DNA of 37,891 bases from JANXVR01 sp034667405 (GCA_034667405.1 JAXDJX010000004.1:1-37891), one strand, 5' to 3'. Positions 25,600 to 34,268 are shown, numbered from the stretch's first letter. The notes: generated by a model not told the origin, from the sequence alone. Numbers and translations: made by a program.

Positions 25600-25851
25600 A
25601 TGACTTCGATCCAGATCAATGACGCGGGAAGGCTCGTAGATCAACAGATCCTCATCGGGGCTGAAGGAGTGCCAGCAGTGGGGGACACACTAAGTGTGGT
25701 GGACTTCGAGAACGGCATTGAGGGCGGGGGCATTCTTGGGCAGTACACGGTCAAGACGCGGAACTTCATCTACGACAAGTCCGGCCAGCTGGAGGTCGTC
25801 GCGCTCAACTGCCTAAACTCCAAGGACATCCCGGATCCGTTCCCGGAGTAG
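25600..25851 (+). CDS. small hypothetical protein, 83 aa
   Basis: Unrecognised soluble, beta-rich protein (MTSIQINDAGRLVDQQILIG at the start; LNSKDIPDPFPE at the end). Start ATG 25600 is strongly supported by AAGGAGGT 5 nt upstream, under a small hairpin. Followed at once by a terminator-like pair of hairpins. Convergent with the HNH nuclease gene. Confidence 0.65.
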   Translation: MTSIQINDAGRLVDQQILIGAEGVPAVGDTLSVVDFENGIEGGGILGQYTVKTRNFIYDKSGQLEVVALNCLNSKDIPDPFPE

Positions 25852-25852
25852 C

Positions 25853-25897
25853 AGGGACGGTCCACCCTAGCGTCCCTCGGGTACGTGCGTGCCTTTT
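25853..25897 (+). terminator. terminator after the 83-aa gene
   Basis: AGGGACG (25853-25859) and CGTCCCT (25871-25877) form a 7-bp stem one base after the stop; a second weaker stem (GGTAC/GTGCC, 25880-25893) is followed by TTTT. It sits between two convergent genes. Confidence 0.5.
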
Positions 25898-25925
25898 ATG
25901 AGTAGGCCGGGTTGCAGATTGACGG

Positions 25926-26777
25926 TCAACGCGCTGTTGGGTTACCTGCCGGGATATCTTCAATCTCGTCGATGTGCTTCGGGTCCTCATCATGTGCGTC
26001 GGCAAGCGGCCAAGATGCGCTTAGCCTGTCCAGCTTCAAGTAGTTAGCGAAGAACTCATTTTTCTCTCTGCGGGACAACTCCTCGTACTCCGGGCCTGCC
26101 ATTCGCTTGAGGAGCAGACCAAAGTCCCGTCTCAGCAGGGGGTCCCGAGTGCGTTTGGAGAGGTTGCAACTCCTGTGGGCAAGGCGAAGGTTCGACCACC
26201 AATGCGGCCCCCCATATCGGAGCGGGATTACGTGCTCGATGTCGGGAAATTCCGGATCCGGGCTCAGGAGATCGTAAGACATGGCGCCATGAAACCGACG
26301 GGGAATCGGCTGTGCGCAGATGTGACAGGACCAACCGTGAAGGCCAGCGAGCGCGTCCCGGAGATGTGGGCGGTCTAGGGCCCGAAGCTCCCCCATCGCT
26401 TGGAGAAGCACGGAAGGCTCCTCACGCCTGTCGAGGGCGACGATGACGGCGGCGGCATCGTCCCAGTACTTAAAGAGTGGAACGGGCTCTGTCGAGGTCT
26501 CGTCGTAGTAGCCATCGATGATGGGAGCAGACCCAAGCGCTCGCTCCTCACCGAACCACGTCCCGATTTGCCCAAGGTACCGGCGTCCGACTACGACATC
26601 AGCGGACCACGGAGCGCCAAATCCAGGTCTGGCCGACCGAATGTCGTCGTTTACCAGTTCGTTGAGGTCGAGTGGCCACCAAACGAGACGCCATCGCACC
26701 TTGTGGAGTCGTCCGAGCATCCCGGGAGATTGAGCCATGTCGCATTGGTGTCTACTCGGCGGCGCTCTCCGTCGCAA
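25926..26777 (-). CDS. HNH endonuclease
   Basis: 283-aa reading; C-terminal half holds an HNH nuclease domain with its zinc cysteines and active site: CHIC (C151, C154), DIEHVIPLRYGG (E181, H182), N196 in WSNLRLA, and HRSCN (H201, C204). The N-terminal 130 residues (WWPLDLNELV..., GQIGTWFGEERALGSAPIID, then FKYWDDAAAVIVAL) may bind the substrate. DNA cleavage is expected. The start is uncertain: TTG 26777 gives the longest form, while ATG 26738 (MAQSPGML) or ATG 26720 are alternatives; none has a good ribosome site. Could belong to a restriction or mobile system, but no methylase is present. Confidence 0.75.
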   Translation of the reverse strand: MRRRAPPSRHQCDMAQSPGMLGRLHKVRWRLVWWPLDLNELVNDDIRSARPGFGAPWSADVVVGRRYLGQIGTWFGEERALGSAPIIDGYYDETSTEPVPLFKYWDDAAAVIVALDRREEPSVLLQAMGELRALDRPHLRDALAGLHGWSCHICAQPIPRRFHGAMSYDLLSPDPEFPDIEHVIPLRYGGPHWWSNLRLAHRSCNLSKRTRDPLLRRDFGLLLKRMAGPEYEELSRREKNEFFANYLKLDRLSASWPLADAHDEDPKHIDEIEDIPAGNPTAR

Positions 26778-27028
26778 GCGGCATTCGGCCCGAATGTAAC
26801 CGCCGTGACTGTAGGAGGCCGCGATTCACCATCACTCGCCTCGACAGGAGATCGGCGCGTCGATCCTGAGAGCGCTGTAGCAGCGCGCTTCGGAATCGGG
26901 CACGAACGAACGCCTCCTTGACCGAGACGCCGCTGGCCCACGAATCCGAGTCGTTGTATCCGCCGCTTTACCGGGACATTGAATAGTCCCTCTCCATCCG
27001 GATTCCCGACTACCCCGATGAGCGAGGT
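26778..27028. other. intergenic region with a short hairpin
   Basis: No gene seen. Contains the perfect hairpin GCGCTG-TAG-CAGCGC (26872-26886) and a minus-strand TACATT box near 26795 that might drive the HNH gene. Confidence 0.4.
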
Positions 27029-27181
27029 TCAAGCGCCGGGGATAGCCTTAGGTTCAGCGGCGATGGAGTCCTTGGACGAGCAAGTCCCGCCGGCAGCCTT
27101 GAAGAAGGCGAACGCGAGGCCGATGAAGCCGATCCATTGGAGCAACGCCCTCTTACTGATGGAGAAGCATCGGGTCTTCAC
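27029..27181 (-). CDS. small single-helix membrane peptide, 50 aa
   Basis: GTG 27181 opens MKTRCFSISKRALLQWIGFI, continuing into a single hydrophobic helix (about residues 13-31) and a short polar tail with one cysteine. Third codon positions are strongly G/C. TAGATT lies 5 nt before the GTG, the same leaderless arrangement as the two cyclase genes, which is the main reason to accept it. The plus-strand reading over the same bases has no start signal. Function unknown. Confidence 0.45.
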   Translation of the reverse strand: MKTRCFSISKRALLQWIGFIGLAFAFFKAAGGTCSSKDSIAAEPKAIPGA

Positions 27182-27186
27182 CCCAG

Positions 27187-27192
27187 AATCTA
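27187..27192 (-). promoter_or_regulatory. leaderless -10 box TAGATT
   Basis: TAGATT ends 5 nt before GTG 27181 of the 50-aa membrane peptide. Confidence 0.4.
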
Positions 27193-27523
27193 GCCAGCGA
27201 CACGGGGTTCTGGGCATCAGGCCAGACCCTCGACTACCCGCGGGACAGCCGCTCCACGACCAGCCCTGAAGGAGATGCGGAACGCGCGACCGTGTATCAC
27301 ACGGGTGAGCTGGGGAGCGGGCGAGCTGTTGTCAGTCGGCGACGGCTGCCGCTCCCGTCCCTGCGTCCTTTGTTCCGGAGTGAACGAGATCGAGTTTCGA
27401 CGCGAGGTGAGGGAGTGCCGTCGCCGTGCACAACCGCGAGCCCCAACAAGAACTGAATACTTTGGGATTCCCCACTTATGCCCGACGTCAAACAGCAGCC
27501 TTTGCCACCGCCGCCTCCGCCGG
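27193..27523. other. intergenic region downstream of cyclase paralogue 2
   Basis: About 330 bases with no sound gene. A perfect hairpin CCGTGT-ATC-ACACGG (27290-27304) lies about 220 nt beyond the cyclase stop. Confidence 0.4.
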
Positions 27524-30500
27524 TCAGGCCGCGGAGGCGAGGAGCGCGTCGGTCTCAGCGAGGGCGGGGACCGCTCGGAGCCGCTCGAAGATCTCGCGGG
27601 CCTGTTGCAGGGGCGCCGCGGCTTCTATCGGTCGGGCAAGCCCGAGCAGACACCGACCCTGGCCTAGGAGCGCGAACCCGTGTTCTGGGATCACCCCGAA
27701 CCGCTCCCATCGATCGGCGGCATCGGCGTAGGCAACGGCGGCGGTCTCCAGCTCCTCCCGGGCCTCGGTGAGCGCTGCGTTCGCCGAGGCGAGGGCATGT
27801 TCGGCGTAGGGGTAGCGGGGCTCGAGACCTTCGACAAGACGCTCCGCGAGCATAGGCCGTTCCATCTTCAAGGCCGTGCGCACCAATGACGGCAGCAGAG
27901 CCGAGTGCGACGCGGTGTCCCGAGAGCCCGGAAACGCCACGAGCTCTTCGATGAGAGCAACCGCCCGTTCCGTCTGCCCTAGCGCGGCGCGCACAAGGGC
28001 AGATGAGCCCAGGCCATAGACGACGATCTGCGGATCCTCGATCCCCCGAGCACTGAGCTCCAGCCAGTCGAGCACGTTCGCCATCTGTTCGGCGCGCCCC
28101 TGCATCTGCCCGATCCTTGTTTCGACGCAACGAGCCCAGACGAGATCGAACACATCCCCCGCAGCCTCAAGCTGCGGTGCCACCTCCGAGACGATCTCAA
28201 GGGCCTGTTCGGTTTCACCCGTATCCAGGAGCGAATCGAGTGTGCTCTGGGTGAGGATATCGATCGCCTCGGTGAGCCCGCAGGCCTTTGCGTAAGTGAT
28301 CCCAGCTCGAAGAGCCTCCAGGGATGCGGCTGGACCCTCGAAACCCAAAAGATCCACCCCCAGATTGTTGTAGGTCGTCACTACGCGGCGCCCCTGGCCC
28401 GCCTCTTTCGCGAGCTCAATCGCCTCCCGGTAGTCCTGCAATCCGCCGGGTTCGCCAAGGCTGGCGCGACACGACCCGCGGTAACTCAAGGCACTCGCCC
28501 GGCGCGGGGAGTCGCCGAGCTCTTCCGCGAGGGTGAGCGCTCGTTCGGTAAGCCGGATAGCGCTGTGGAAATTGCCCTGCAGACCCTCGACGCTCGCCAT
28601 GCTCACGAGCGCGTCGACTAGCTCGGGTGAAGGCCCAAGCGGCTCCAGAAGAGTTAGTGCCTCCGCAGCTAACGGTCGCCCACGCGGATCGCCCAGCCTT
28701 GTCAGCTGACTGCAGAGGTCGACCATCACGCTGGCTAAGGCTTGAAAGTTTGCGGTCTCGCGAAACGAGGACACCGCCTCCTCGAGGGCTTCCACGGCCT
28801 CGCCGTAGCGTGCGGCCTGGAAGGACACCTTGGCGAAGCGGGCGAGCGCCTGGGGCCGTTGGGGATGACCGGGCGGAGTGAGCGTGAGCGCTCGCTCGAG
28901 GTTCGAGAACGCCGCCGCGGTGTCCAAGCCCAGCGCCCGCTCCCCAGCGAGGGAGAGGAACTGCAGGGCGGGTGCCTCAAGCTCGGCAGCATGTTCCGTC
29001 TGTCCGGCGGCCTTAGCAAGCTCGAGGGCCGTCGCGTAGTGGTAGGCGAGGACGTCGGCGGCATCCTCGATGCGTTCAGAGGCCTTGGTCGCCACCCAGC
29101 GGCCCGCGGCAGCGTGGCGCGACGCCCGAGATGCTCGCGGCAGCTGACCGTAGGCGACGTCGCGTGCGAGGACATGCCAGAAGGCATACTCAGCCTCGCC
29201 CTCGATCGAGGAGCGGCGAGCGGGCCGCACCAGCTCCTTCCGCGAGAGTTCGCGGAGTGTGTCAGTGACCTCCGTCAGGTCGCGCTCGCCCATCTGCGCG
29301 ACCGCCCCCGCCCAGAAGACCTTCCCGACGACGGCGGCGTCAGCGAGCATCGACTTCGTGTCAGGCGACAGCGTATCTAGGCGTGCGGCAATCAAGGCCT
29401 GAACCGAATCCGGAAACGGGACCTCAGCACCCTCGCGCAAGCCCCAACTCTCGCCCTTCTTGATGAGCAGGTCCTTATCCTTCAGCAGCCGCACGAACTC
29501 CTCGGCGTAGAGGGGATTCCCACCGGCCCGATCGAGGATGGGCTGTTGTAGCTCGGCGGGCATAACGGTCGTCCCCAGGAGCGCGGAGACGAGGCGGGCG
29601 GTCTCTGCTTCGGTAAGCGGGGTGAGGTTGATCATGGTGATGTTCCGTAGACCGTTGGCGAAGTCGGGATGGCGTTCGTAGAGCTCGGGACGCGCGGTGC
29701 CGACGACAAGCAGTGGCACACCCTCGGCGCGATCAACGAGGTGCTCCAGGAAGGCGAGCATGGCCTCGTCCGCCCAATGCAGATCCTCGAATACCAGAAC
29801 GGTCGGGTCGTGTTCTGCGATGTGTTCTAGGAACCGCCGCCACGCGGTGAACAGCTCTTCGCGCTCTGCGGACGACGTGGCGTCGATCCCGAGTAGCGGC
29901 AGCAGGCGCTGACGGAACCATGGACGTTCATCGCCTTCGGGAAGGACCAGTTCGAGCTTGGCACTGGCAACGTCAGCTGTGTCCGACTCCAAGACCCCGG
30001 TGTGGGCTTTGAGGATCTCACCTAGCGCCCAGAAGGTGATCCCTTCCCCATAGGGCAGGCACCGTCCCTGACGCCAGGTGATCAGGTCCTGTTTCGTGTC
30101 GACGTATCCGAACAGCTCGGCCGCCATCCTGCTCTTGCCGAGACCAGGTTCTCCGATGATGCTCACAAGATGGGGTGAGTTCGAGGCGAGCGTCTTGTCG
30201 AAAGTGCCTCTAAGGATCGCGAGATCGATCTCCCTGCCGATGAACGGCGAGTCGTGGGCTCGGGTGAGGTCGGTCCCGAAGCGGGCCCTGGGCGCCTTCG
30301 CGTGGAAGACCTGGACGGGTTCCGCCTTGCCCTTGAGCGTCGCGGGTTCCATCTCCTCGTAGTCGAATACCTGCGCCGTCGCCTCGTAGGTGCCGAGACC
30401 GACCACGACGCTCATCACTGGCCCCACCGATTGCAGACGCGAGGCGGTGTTGATCGCGTCACCCGAGAGGAAGCCTTCCCCTGAGGCCGCGCTGATCCCG

Positions 30501-30937
30501 AGCCGGACCAGGGCTTCCCCCGTATTGATCCCGACACGGAGCTTCAGCGGCGCACCGCCGATCGCCTCCAGCTTCTCGGCCGCCTCTGCGATACGTAGGC
30601 CTGCACGCACCGCACGTTCCGGGTCGTCTTCATGCGCGGCAGGGACACCGAATACCCCGACGACCGCGTCCCCGATGAATTTCTCCACGACGCCGCCGTG
30701 AGCCTCGATCTGACTGCGAGCCATGTCGAAGTAGGCGGCGAGCATCTTGTCCACGTCCTCGGGGTCCGCCGATTCCGAAGTCGAAGTGAACCCAACCAGA
30801 TCGCAGAACAAAGCGGTCACGACCTTGCGTTCTTCGGGGAGTGGGCGGGCGCGGCCGGCGTCGAGTGGTGATGCGCACTCCATGCAGAACTTCGCCCCGT
30901 CTGGGTTTCCGTGGCCGCAGTCGGAGCAGTTGAGCAT
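27524..30937 (-). CDS. zinc ribbon - class III cyclase - AAA/NTPase - TPR regulator (paralogue 2)
   Basis: 1137 aa, same architecture as the gene at 19251-22481. Zinc ribbon C4/C7...C18/C21; class III cyclase domain (about 36-212) with D46 (FCDLVGFT), D90 (KFIGDAVVGVFG) and NTASRLQ; ATPase with Walker A GEPGLGKS (262-269) and Walker B VLVFEDLHWAD; then about 600 residues of TPR-like helices (for example LAEELGDSPRRASALSYRG). Predicted to couple signal sensing to cyclic nucleotide synthesis. Identity to paralogue 1 is strongest in the ribbon-cyclase-ATPase part and low in the TPR part, so ligands probably differ. No ribosome site; TAGCAT lies 5 nt before the ATG. Confidence 0.88.
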   Translation of the reverse strand: MLNCSDCGHGNPDGAKFCMECASPLDAGRARPLPEERKVVTALFCDLVGFTSTSESADPEDVDKMLAAYFDMARSQIEAHGGVVEKFIGDAVVGVFGVPAAHEDDPERAVRAGLRIAEAAEKLEAIGGAPLKLRVGINTGEALVRLGISAASGEGFLSGDAINTASRLQSVGPVMSVVVGLGTYEATAQVFDYEEMEPATLKGKAEPVQVFHAKAPRARFGTDLTRAHDSPFIGREIDLAILRGTFDKTLASNSPHLVSIIGEPGLGKSRMAAELFGYVDTKQDLITWRQGRCLPYGEGITFWALGEILKAHTGVLESDTADVASAKLELVLPEGDERPWFRQRLLPLLGIDATSSAEREELFTAWRRFLEHIAEHDPTVLVFEDLHWADEAMLAFLEHLVDRAEGVPLLVVGTARPELYERHPDFANGLRNITMINLTPLTEAETARLVSALLGTTVMPAELQQPILDRAGGNPLYAEEFVRLLKDKDLLIKKGESWGLREGAEVPFPDSVQALIAARLDTLSPDTKSMLADAAVVGKVFWAGAVAQMGERDLTEVTDTLRELSRKELVRPARRSSIEGEAEYAFWHVLARDVAYGQLPRASRASRHAAAGRWVATKASERIEDAADVLAYHYATALELAKAAGQTEHAAELEAPALQFLSLAGERALGLDTAAAFSNLERALTLTPPGHPQRPQALARFAKVSFQAARYGEAVEALEEAVSSFRETANFQALASVMVDLCSQLTRLGDPRGRPLAAEALTLLEPLGPSPELVDALVSMASVEGLQGNFHSAIRLTERALTLAEELGDSPRRASALSYRGSCRASLGEPGGLQDYREAIELAKEAGQGRRVVTTYNNLGVDLLGFEGPAASLEALRAGITYAKACGLTEAIDILTQSTLDSLLDTGETEQALEIVSEVAPQLEAAGDVFDLVWARCVETRIGQMQGRAEQMANVLDWLELSARGIEDPQIVVYGLGSSALVRAALGQTERAVALIEELVAFPGSRDTASHSALLPSLVRTALKMERPMLAERLVEGLEPRYPYAEHALASANAALTEAREELETAAVAYADAADRWERFGVIPEHGFALLGQGRCLLGLARPIEAAAPLQQAREIFERLRAVPALAETDALLASAA

Positions 30938-30942
30938 GAGCG

Positions 30943-30948
30943 ATGCTA
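30943..30948 (-). promoter_or_regulatory. leaderless -10 box of cyclase paralogue 2
   Basis: GGGATAGCAT then 5 nt then ATG, identical in sequence and spacing to cyclase paralogue 1. Confidence 0.5.
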
Positions 30949-31167
30949 TCCCGCACGTAGCTGACCCGCCAGACAGCCAGACGTCAGGGGGATAGAGGAG
31001 CCTGATGCCCCGGGGAAGGTATGCGCAGTTGGGTGCCCCTTGGAAGGTATAGCCGAGTCCGACGGTCGACGTCGCTCAGATTTCGGCCCGCCTACCTAGC
31101 CAGTCCCTGCCCCCGCTTCCAGGAACTTGGTGATCCTGTCGCCGGTCAAGGACTGCCTGCCTGTGGT

Positions 31168-33540
31168 TTAGACCATCGGCGGATCGGTGGCACGCTCCCA
31201 GTTGCGATGACGAACGACGGCGTCCATGAATGCCTTCTGGTCGTGAACGACTGCCCAGTCGTTGTCGTCGACCGGCACTCCCGCTTCGATTGCCAAGCTT
31301 TGGCCGGCTCCGAGGAAAAGGATCGGCTTGCAATGCCGGTATTGATCCTTTGTGAACTCCACCGCGTGGCCAAGCGATGCAAGTTCCGTCGTCGACGCCT
31401 CTCCGTCGGGCACGATCATGGCGTCGAACAACACCGCCGGCATCGTCTCGAACGTCGCGTCCGGTTCGAGATGATCGCCGTCAGTTGCTTCTACCGCGGT
31501 CAAAGTGGCAGCCAACCGGCGCACAACTGCGCCGGCCTTTGTCAGTTTCGCCTCGGTCGCCAGGACTGAAGCCCGTTCGACGCCGGGCGCGATCAACATG
31601 GCGATCTTCCGCCCCCGGATGGTGCCATCGCCGGGCCGGAAGGTGAGGGAGAGGGCGGGAGAAGACCCGACCTCCGTCCGAGGCGGGGCGACAACGGTAG
31701 GCATCCGTTTGGGCAGTTCCATGCCAAGCCCATCTGCCACCGCGGTTGCGAGCTCGTCAGAGACGTTTCGGAGCATCGAGACGGTCCGCTGCCGGATTGC
31801 CGGCACCTGCACCTTGGTGAGCTCGAAGCGGAAGGCCCGGATGATGTGCGCTTTCTCATAGTCCGTTTGGCTGTTCCAGAACAGGGTCGCCTGAGAGTAA
31901 TGATCCGCGAATTTCTCCGGCTTACCACGCACTTTGTCGCCGGCGATCGGTTCCGGAAAGCTGCTGAAGCCTTCAGCGCCGGCCTGGAAGGGGCAGCCGC
32001 CCCCCAGGGAGTTCGGTTCGTAAGCGACGCGTCCCCGGTTAATGGCCTGTCTGTGGAACCCATCGCGCTCGTTGTTATGAGCCTGGGCGACGGACGAGTT
32101 GATCGGGATCTCGTGGAAGTTGGGACCTCCAAGCCGGGAGAGCTGGGTATCGAAATACGAGTGGATCCGGCCGGCCAGCAGGGGGTCGTTAGAGAAATCG
32201 ACCCCGGGAACGACGTTCTGGACGCCGAAGGCAACCTGTTCCGTCTCAGCGAAGAAATTGTCCGGGTTGCGGTTCAGGACCATGCGGCCGACTGGCTGCA
32301 CCGGTACCAGTTCTTCAGGGATGATCTTGGTGGCGTCGAGGATGTCGAAGCTGAACTTGTCGGCTTGGGCTTCGGTGACGATCTGGAACCCGAGTTCGTA
32401 CTCCGGGAAGACCCCTGCCTCGATCGACTCCCACAGGTCGCGGCGTGTGTAGTCCGGATCAGCGCCGGCAATCTTGATCGCCTCGTCCCAGTCGAGGGAG
32501 TGAGTACCCGCAACCGGCTCCCAGTGAAACTTCACGAAGCGGGACTGGCCCCGGGCATTGACCAACCTGAAACTGTTGACCCCGAACCCCTGCATGGTGC
32601 GGAAGCTGCGTGGGATCGCGCGGTCTGACATGAGCCACATCAGCATGTGCGTGGATTCGGGCATGAGTGAGACGAAGTCCCAGAACGTGTCGTGGGCGCT
32701 GGCCGCCTGCGGCATCGCGAAATGTGGTTCCGGCTTCAAAGCGTGCACAAGGTCGGGGAACTTCATCGCATCCTGGATGAAGAACACGGGGATGTTGTTC
32801 CCGACGATGTCGAAGTTGCCTTCATCCGTGTAGAACTTCGTCGCAAACCCCCGAACATCGCGAGGCGTGTCGTTCGATCCTCTCTCCCCCTGCACGGTCG
32901 AGAAGCGGACGAAGACCGGCGTCCTTTTCCCCGCCTCCGATAGGAACGATGCCCTAGTGAATCTCGCTAGAGAGTCGTAGCACTCGAAGTATCCGTGGGC
33001 CGCGGATCCCCGGGCGTGAACGATCCGCTCAGGGATGCGCTCATGGTCGAAGTGAGTGATCTTCTCCCTCAAGATGAAATCTTCCAGGAGGGCTGGGCCC
33101 CGCAGACCTAGGGTGAGCGAGTGTTGGTTGTCAGCGATCGGCTGCCCGAAATTGGTCGTGAGGGCTTGCCGTGCCGAGTCGACTCGCACCCGGTCCAGAG
33201 GATCGTTCCCTGGATTGATCCCGGCCTGAGCCTTGGACCCAGTCTTTTGCGAACTGGTTTCCTCGGTGAGGGTGCTGCCCGTGACCGCCGGGTCCTCTGG
33301 AGCCTCCGATTGCCCTGGTTTTGGTTTCCTGGCTGCCTCACCATATTCTTTGGCCTTATTGGCGTTCGCCGGGAAGCGTGCAGCGAGTTGCTCCGTACCT
33401 TCGATTTTGCCCGCCAAAGGATTTGCGGGCGCCGGCGCCTTCCTTGCCCCGGCAACCGTGGACTTGGCGGCGGTCGGATTCGCTGCAGCTCGCTTGGTTG
33501 GAGCTTTGCTCTTAGCCGGACGTGCTGGCTTGTTAGGCAC
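31168..33540 (-). CDS. katE: large-subunit catalase (KatE/HPII type) with DJ-1/PfpI domain
   Basis: 790-aa clade 2 catalase, splitting hydrogen peroxide to water and oxygen with haem. Distal His175 (IVHARGSAAHGYFE), Asn in FDIVGNNIPVFFIQD and haem ligand Tyr462 (RIHSYFDTQLSRLGGPN) are present; residues about 610-785 form the fused DJ-1/PfpI-like domain typical of large catalases (RKIAMLIAPGVE). The position equivalent to the E. coli HPII His that crosslinks to the haem Tyr is Gly439, so that bond cannot form. Odd: the first 75 residues are Lys/Ala/Pro-rich like a histone tail. Start GTG 33540 has GGGAGG 4 nt upstream. The ferritin-like gene lies upstream on the same strand. Confidence 0.93.
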   Translation of the reverse strand: MPNKPARPAKSKAPTKRAAANPTAAKSTVAGARKAPAPANPLAGKIEGTEQLAARFPANANKAKEYGEAARKPKPGQSEAPEDPAVTGSTLTEETSSQKTGSKAQAGINPGNDPLDRVRVDSARQALTTNFGQPIADNQHSLTLGLRGPALLEDFILREKITHFDHERIPERIVHARGSAAHGYFECYDSLARFTRASFLSEAGKRTPVFVRFSTVQGERGSNDTPRDVRGFATKFYTDEGNFDIVGNNIPVFFIQDAMKFPDLVHALKPEPHFAMPQAASAHDTFWDFVSLMPESTHMLMWLMSDRAIPRSFRTMQGFGVNSFRLVNARGQSRFVKFHWEPVAGTHSLDWDEAIKIAGADPDYTRRDLWESIEAGVFPEYELGFQIVTEAQADKFSFDILDATKIIPEELVPVQPVGRMVLNRNPDNFFAETEQVAFGVQNVVPGVDFSNDPLLAGRIHSYFDTQLSRLGGPNFHEIPINSSVAQAHNNERDGFHRQAINRGRVAYEPNSLGGGCPFQAGAEGFSSFPEPIAGDKVRGKPEKFADHYSQATLFWNSQTDYEKAHIIRAFRFELTKVQVPAIRQRTVSMLRNVSDELATAVADGLGMELPKRMPTVVAPPRTEVGSSPALSLTFRPGDGTIRGRKIAMLIAPGVERASVLATEAKLTKAGAVVRRLAATLTAVEATDGDHLEPDATFETMPAVLFDAMIVPDGEASTTELASLGHAVEFTKDQYRHCKPILFLGAGQSLAIEAGVPVDDNDWAVVHDQKAFMDAVVRHRNWERATDPPMV

Positions 33541-33677
33541 TCTGCCTCCCAGTTAGTGGTTGTCGCGTAAGACGTTCTCTTTCGACTCGGCACTGACGCA
33601 TAAGTTGGCGCTTGTCAGCCGAACGTGCTTACTTCATGTGCAGCCATTGATCCACCCGTGCATGAGAAGTCGACCGG

Positions 33678-34268
33678 CTACAGCATCTCCTTCCGCGCCT
33701 GACGCGCGCGATCGGCACCGATCGCGGACTTCACGTCCTTCTCCTCCTCAGGAGGAGGCAGCACAGCCGGGAGACCCAAGGACTCGATCCATAGTTCACG
33801 TGCCCAACCCATCGTATGGAACAGGTGCTCCTCCTCCTGCTCGCCGACCTCTGAATAAGCCTCCTTCAGGGCCTTGGCCTCACTACCCGTGAGCTTTTGA
33901 GAGACCTCGTTCATCAGTTCCCAGTTCTGGTGGTCCTTCGTCTCTGCATCGACGACGCATTCGGCCGCGACGAGCTGGGCAGCGTCTGCGCCAGCTTGAA
34001 GCGCATTCTCCATGGCCTGGAGCAGCGTCTGCGCCTTCAGCCGCACGATCGCTCGTCCGGCAGTTTCAGTCTGCGGGTCCAGGCCGAAGGCACCGAGGAC
34101 TTGGGTCATGACATCGACGTGATGGCGCGTCTCGTCGAGGTACTTCTTCCACTCCTCGTTGAGCTCCTCATTGACGGCGCACTTGATAGCCATCTCATAC
34201 ACCTGGACGCCACCAAGTTCCGTCTCAAGGGCCTGATACAGGAGTTCATTTACCTGCTCACTGTTCAT
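33678..34268 (-). CDS. ferritin-like domain protein
   Basis: 196 aa, four-helix-bundle type with metal-ligand pairs: ETELGGVQVYE (helix 1), LDETRHHVDV (E46/H49 pattern), ECVVDAETKDHQNW (helix 3) and GEQEEEHLFH (helix 4, ExxEH). It should bind a di-iron centre and store iron or act as an oxidase/peroxidase. The last 30 residues are charged and extended. Start ATG 34268 is chosen because GGAGGA lies 4 nt upstream; the open frame extends 23 codons further without a ribosome site. 137 nt upstream of the catalase on the same strand, a sensible peroxide/iron protection pair. Confidence 0.75.
   Translation of the reverse strand: MNSEQVNELLYQALETELGGVQVYEMAIKCAVNEELNEEWKKYLDETRHHVDVMTQVLGAFGLDPQTETAGRAIVRLKAQTLLQAMENALQAGADAAQLVAAECVVDAETKDHQNWELMNEVSQKLTGSEAKALKEAYSEVGEQEEEHLFHTMGWARELWIESLGLPAVLPPPEEEKDVKSAIGADRARQARKEML

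Noticed and set aside
26979..27269. Plus-strand 96-aa reading in the gap before cyclase paralogue 2
   Set aside because: No ribosome site or promoter; overlaps a better supported minus-strand membrane peptide.
33730..33752. TCCTTCTCCTCC shared with the tRNA-Tyr 3' end, as a possible attR
   Set aside because: Only 12 nt of low-complexity pyrimidine sequence inside a coding region (the ferritin-like gene); the TTCGAATC part of the T-arm is missing.
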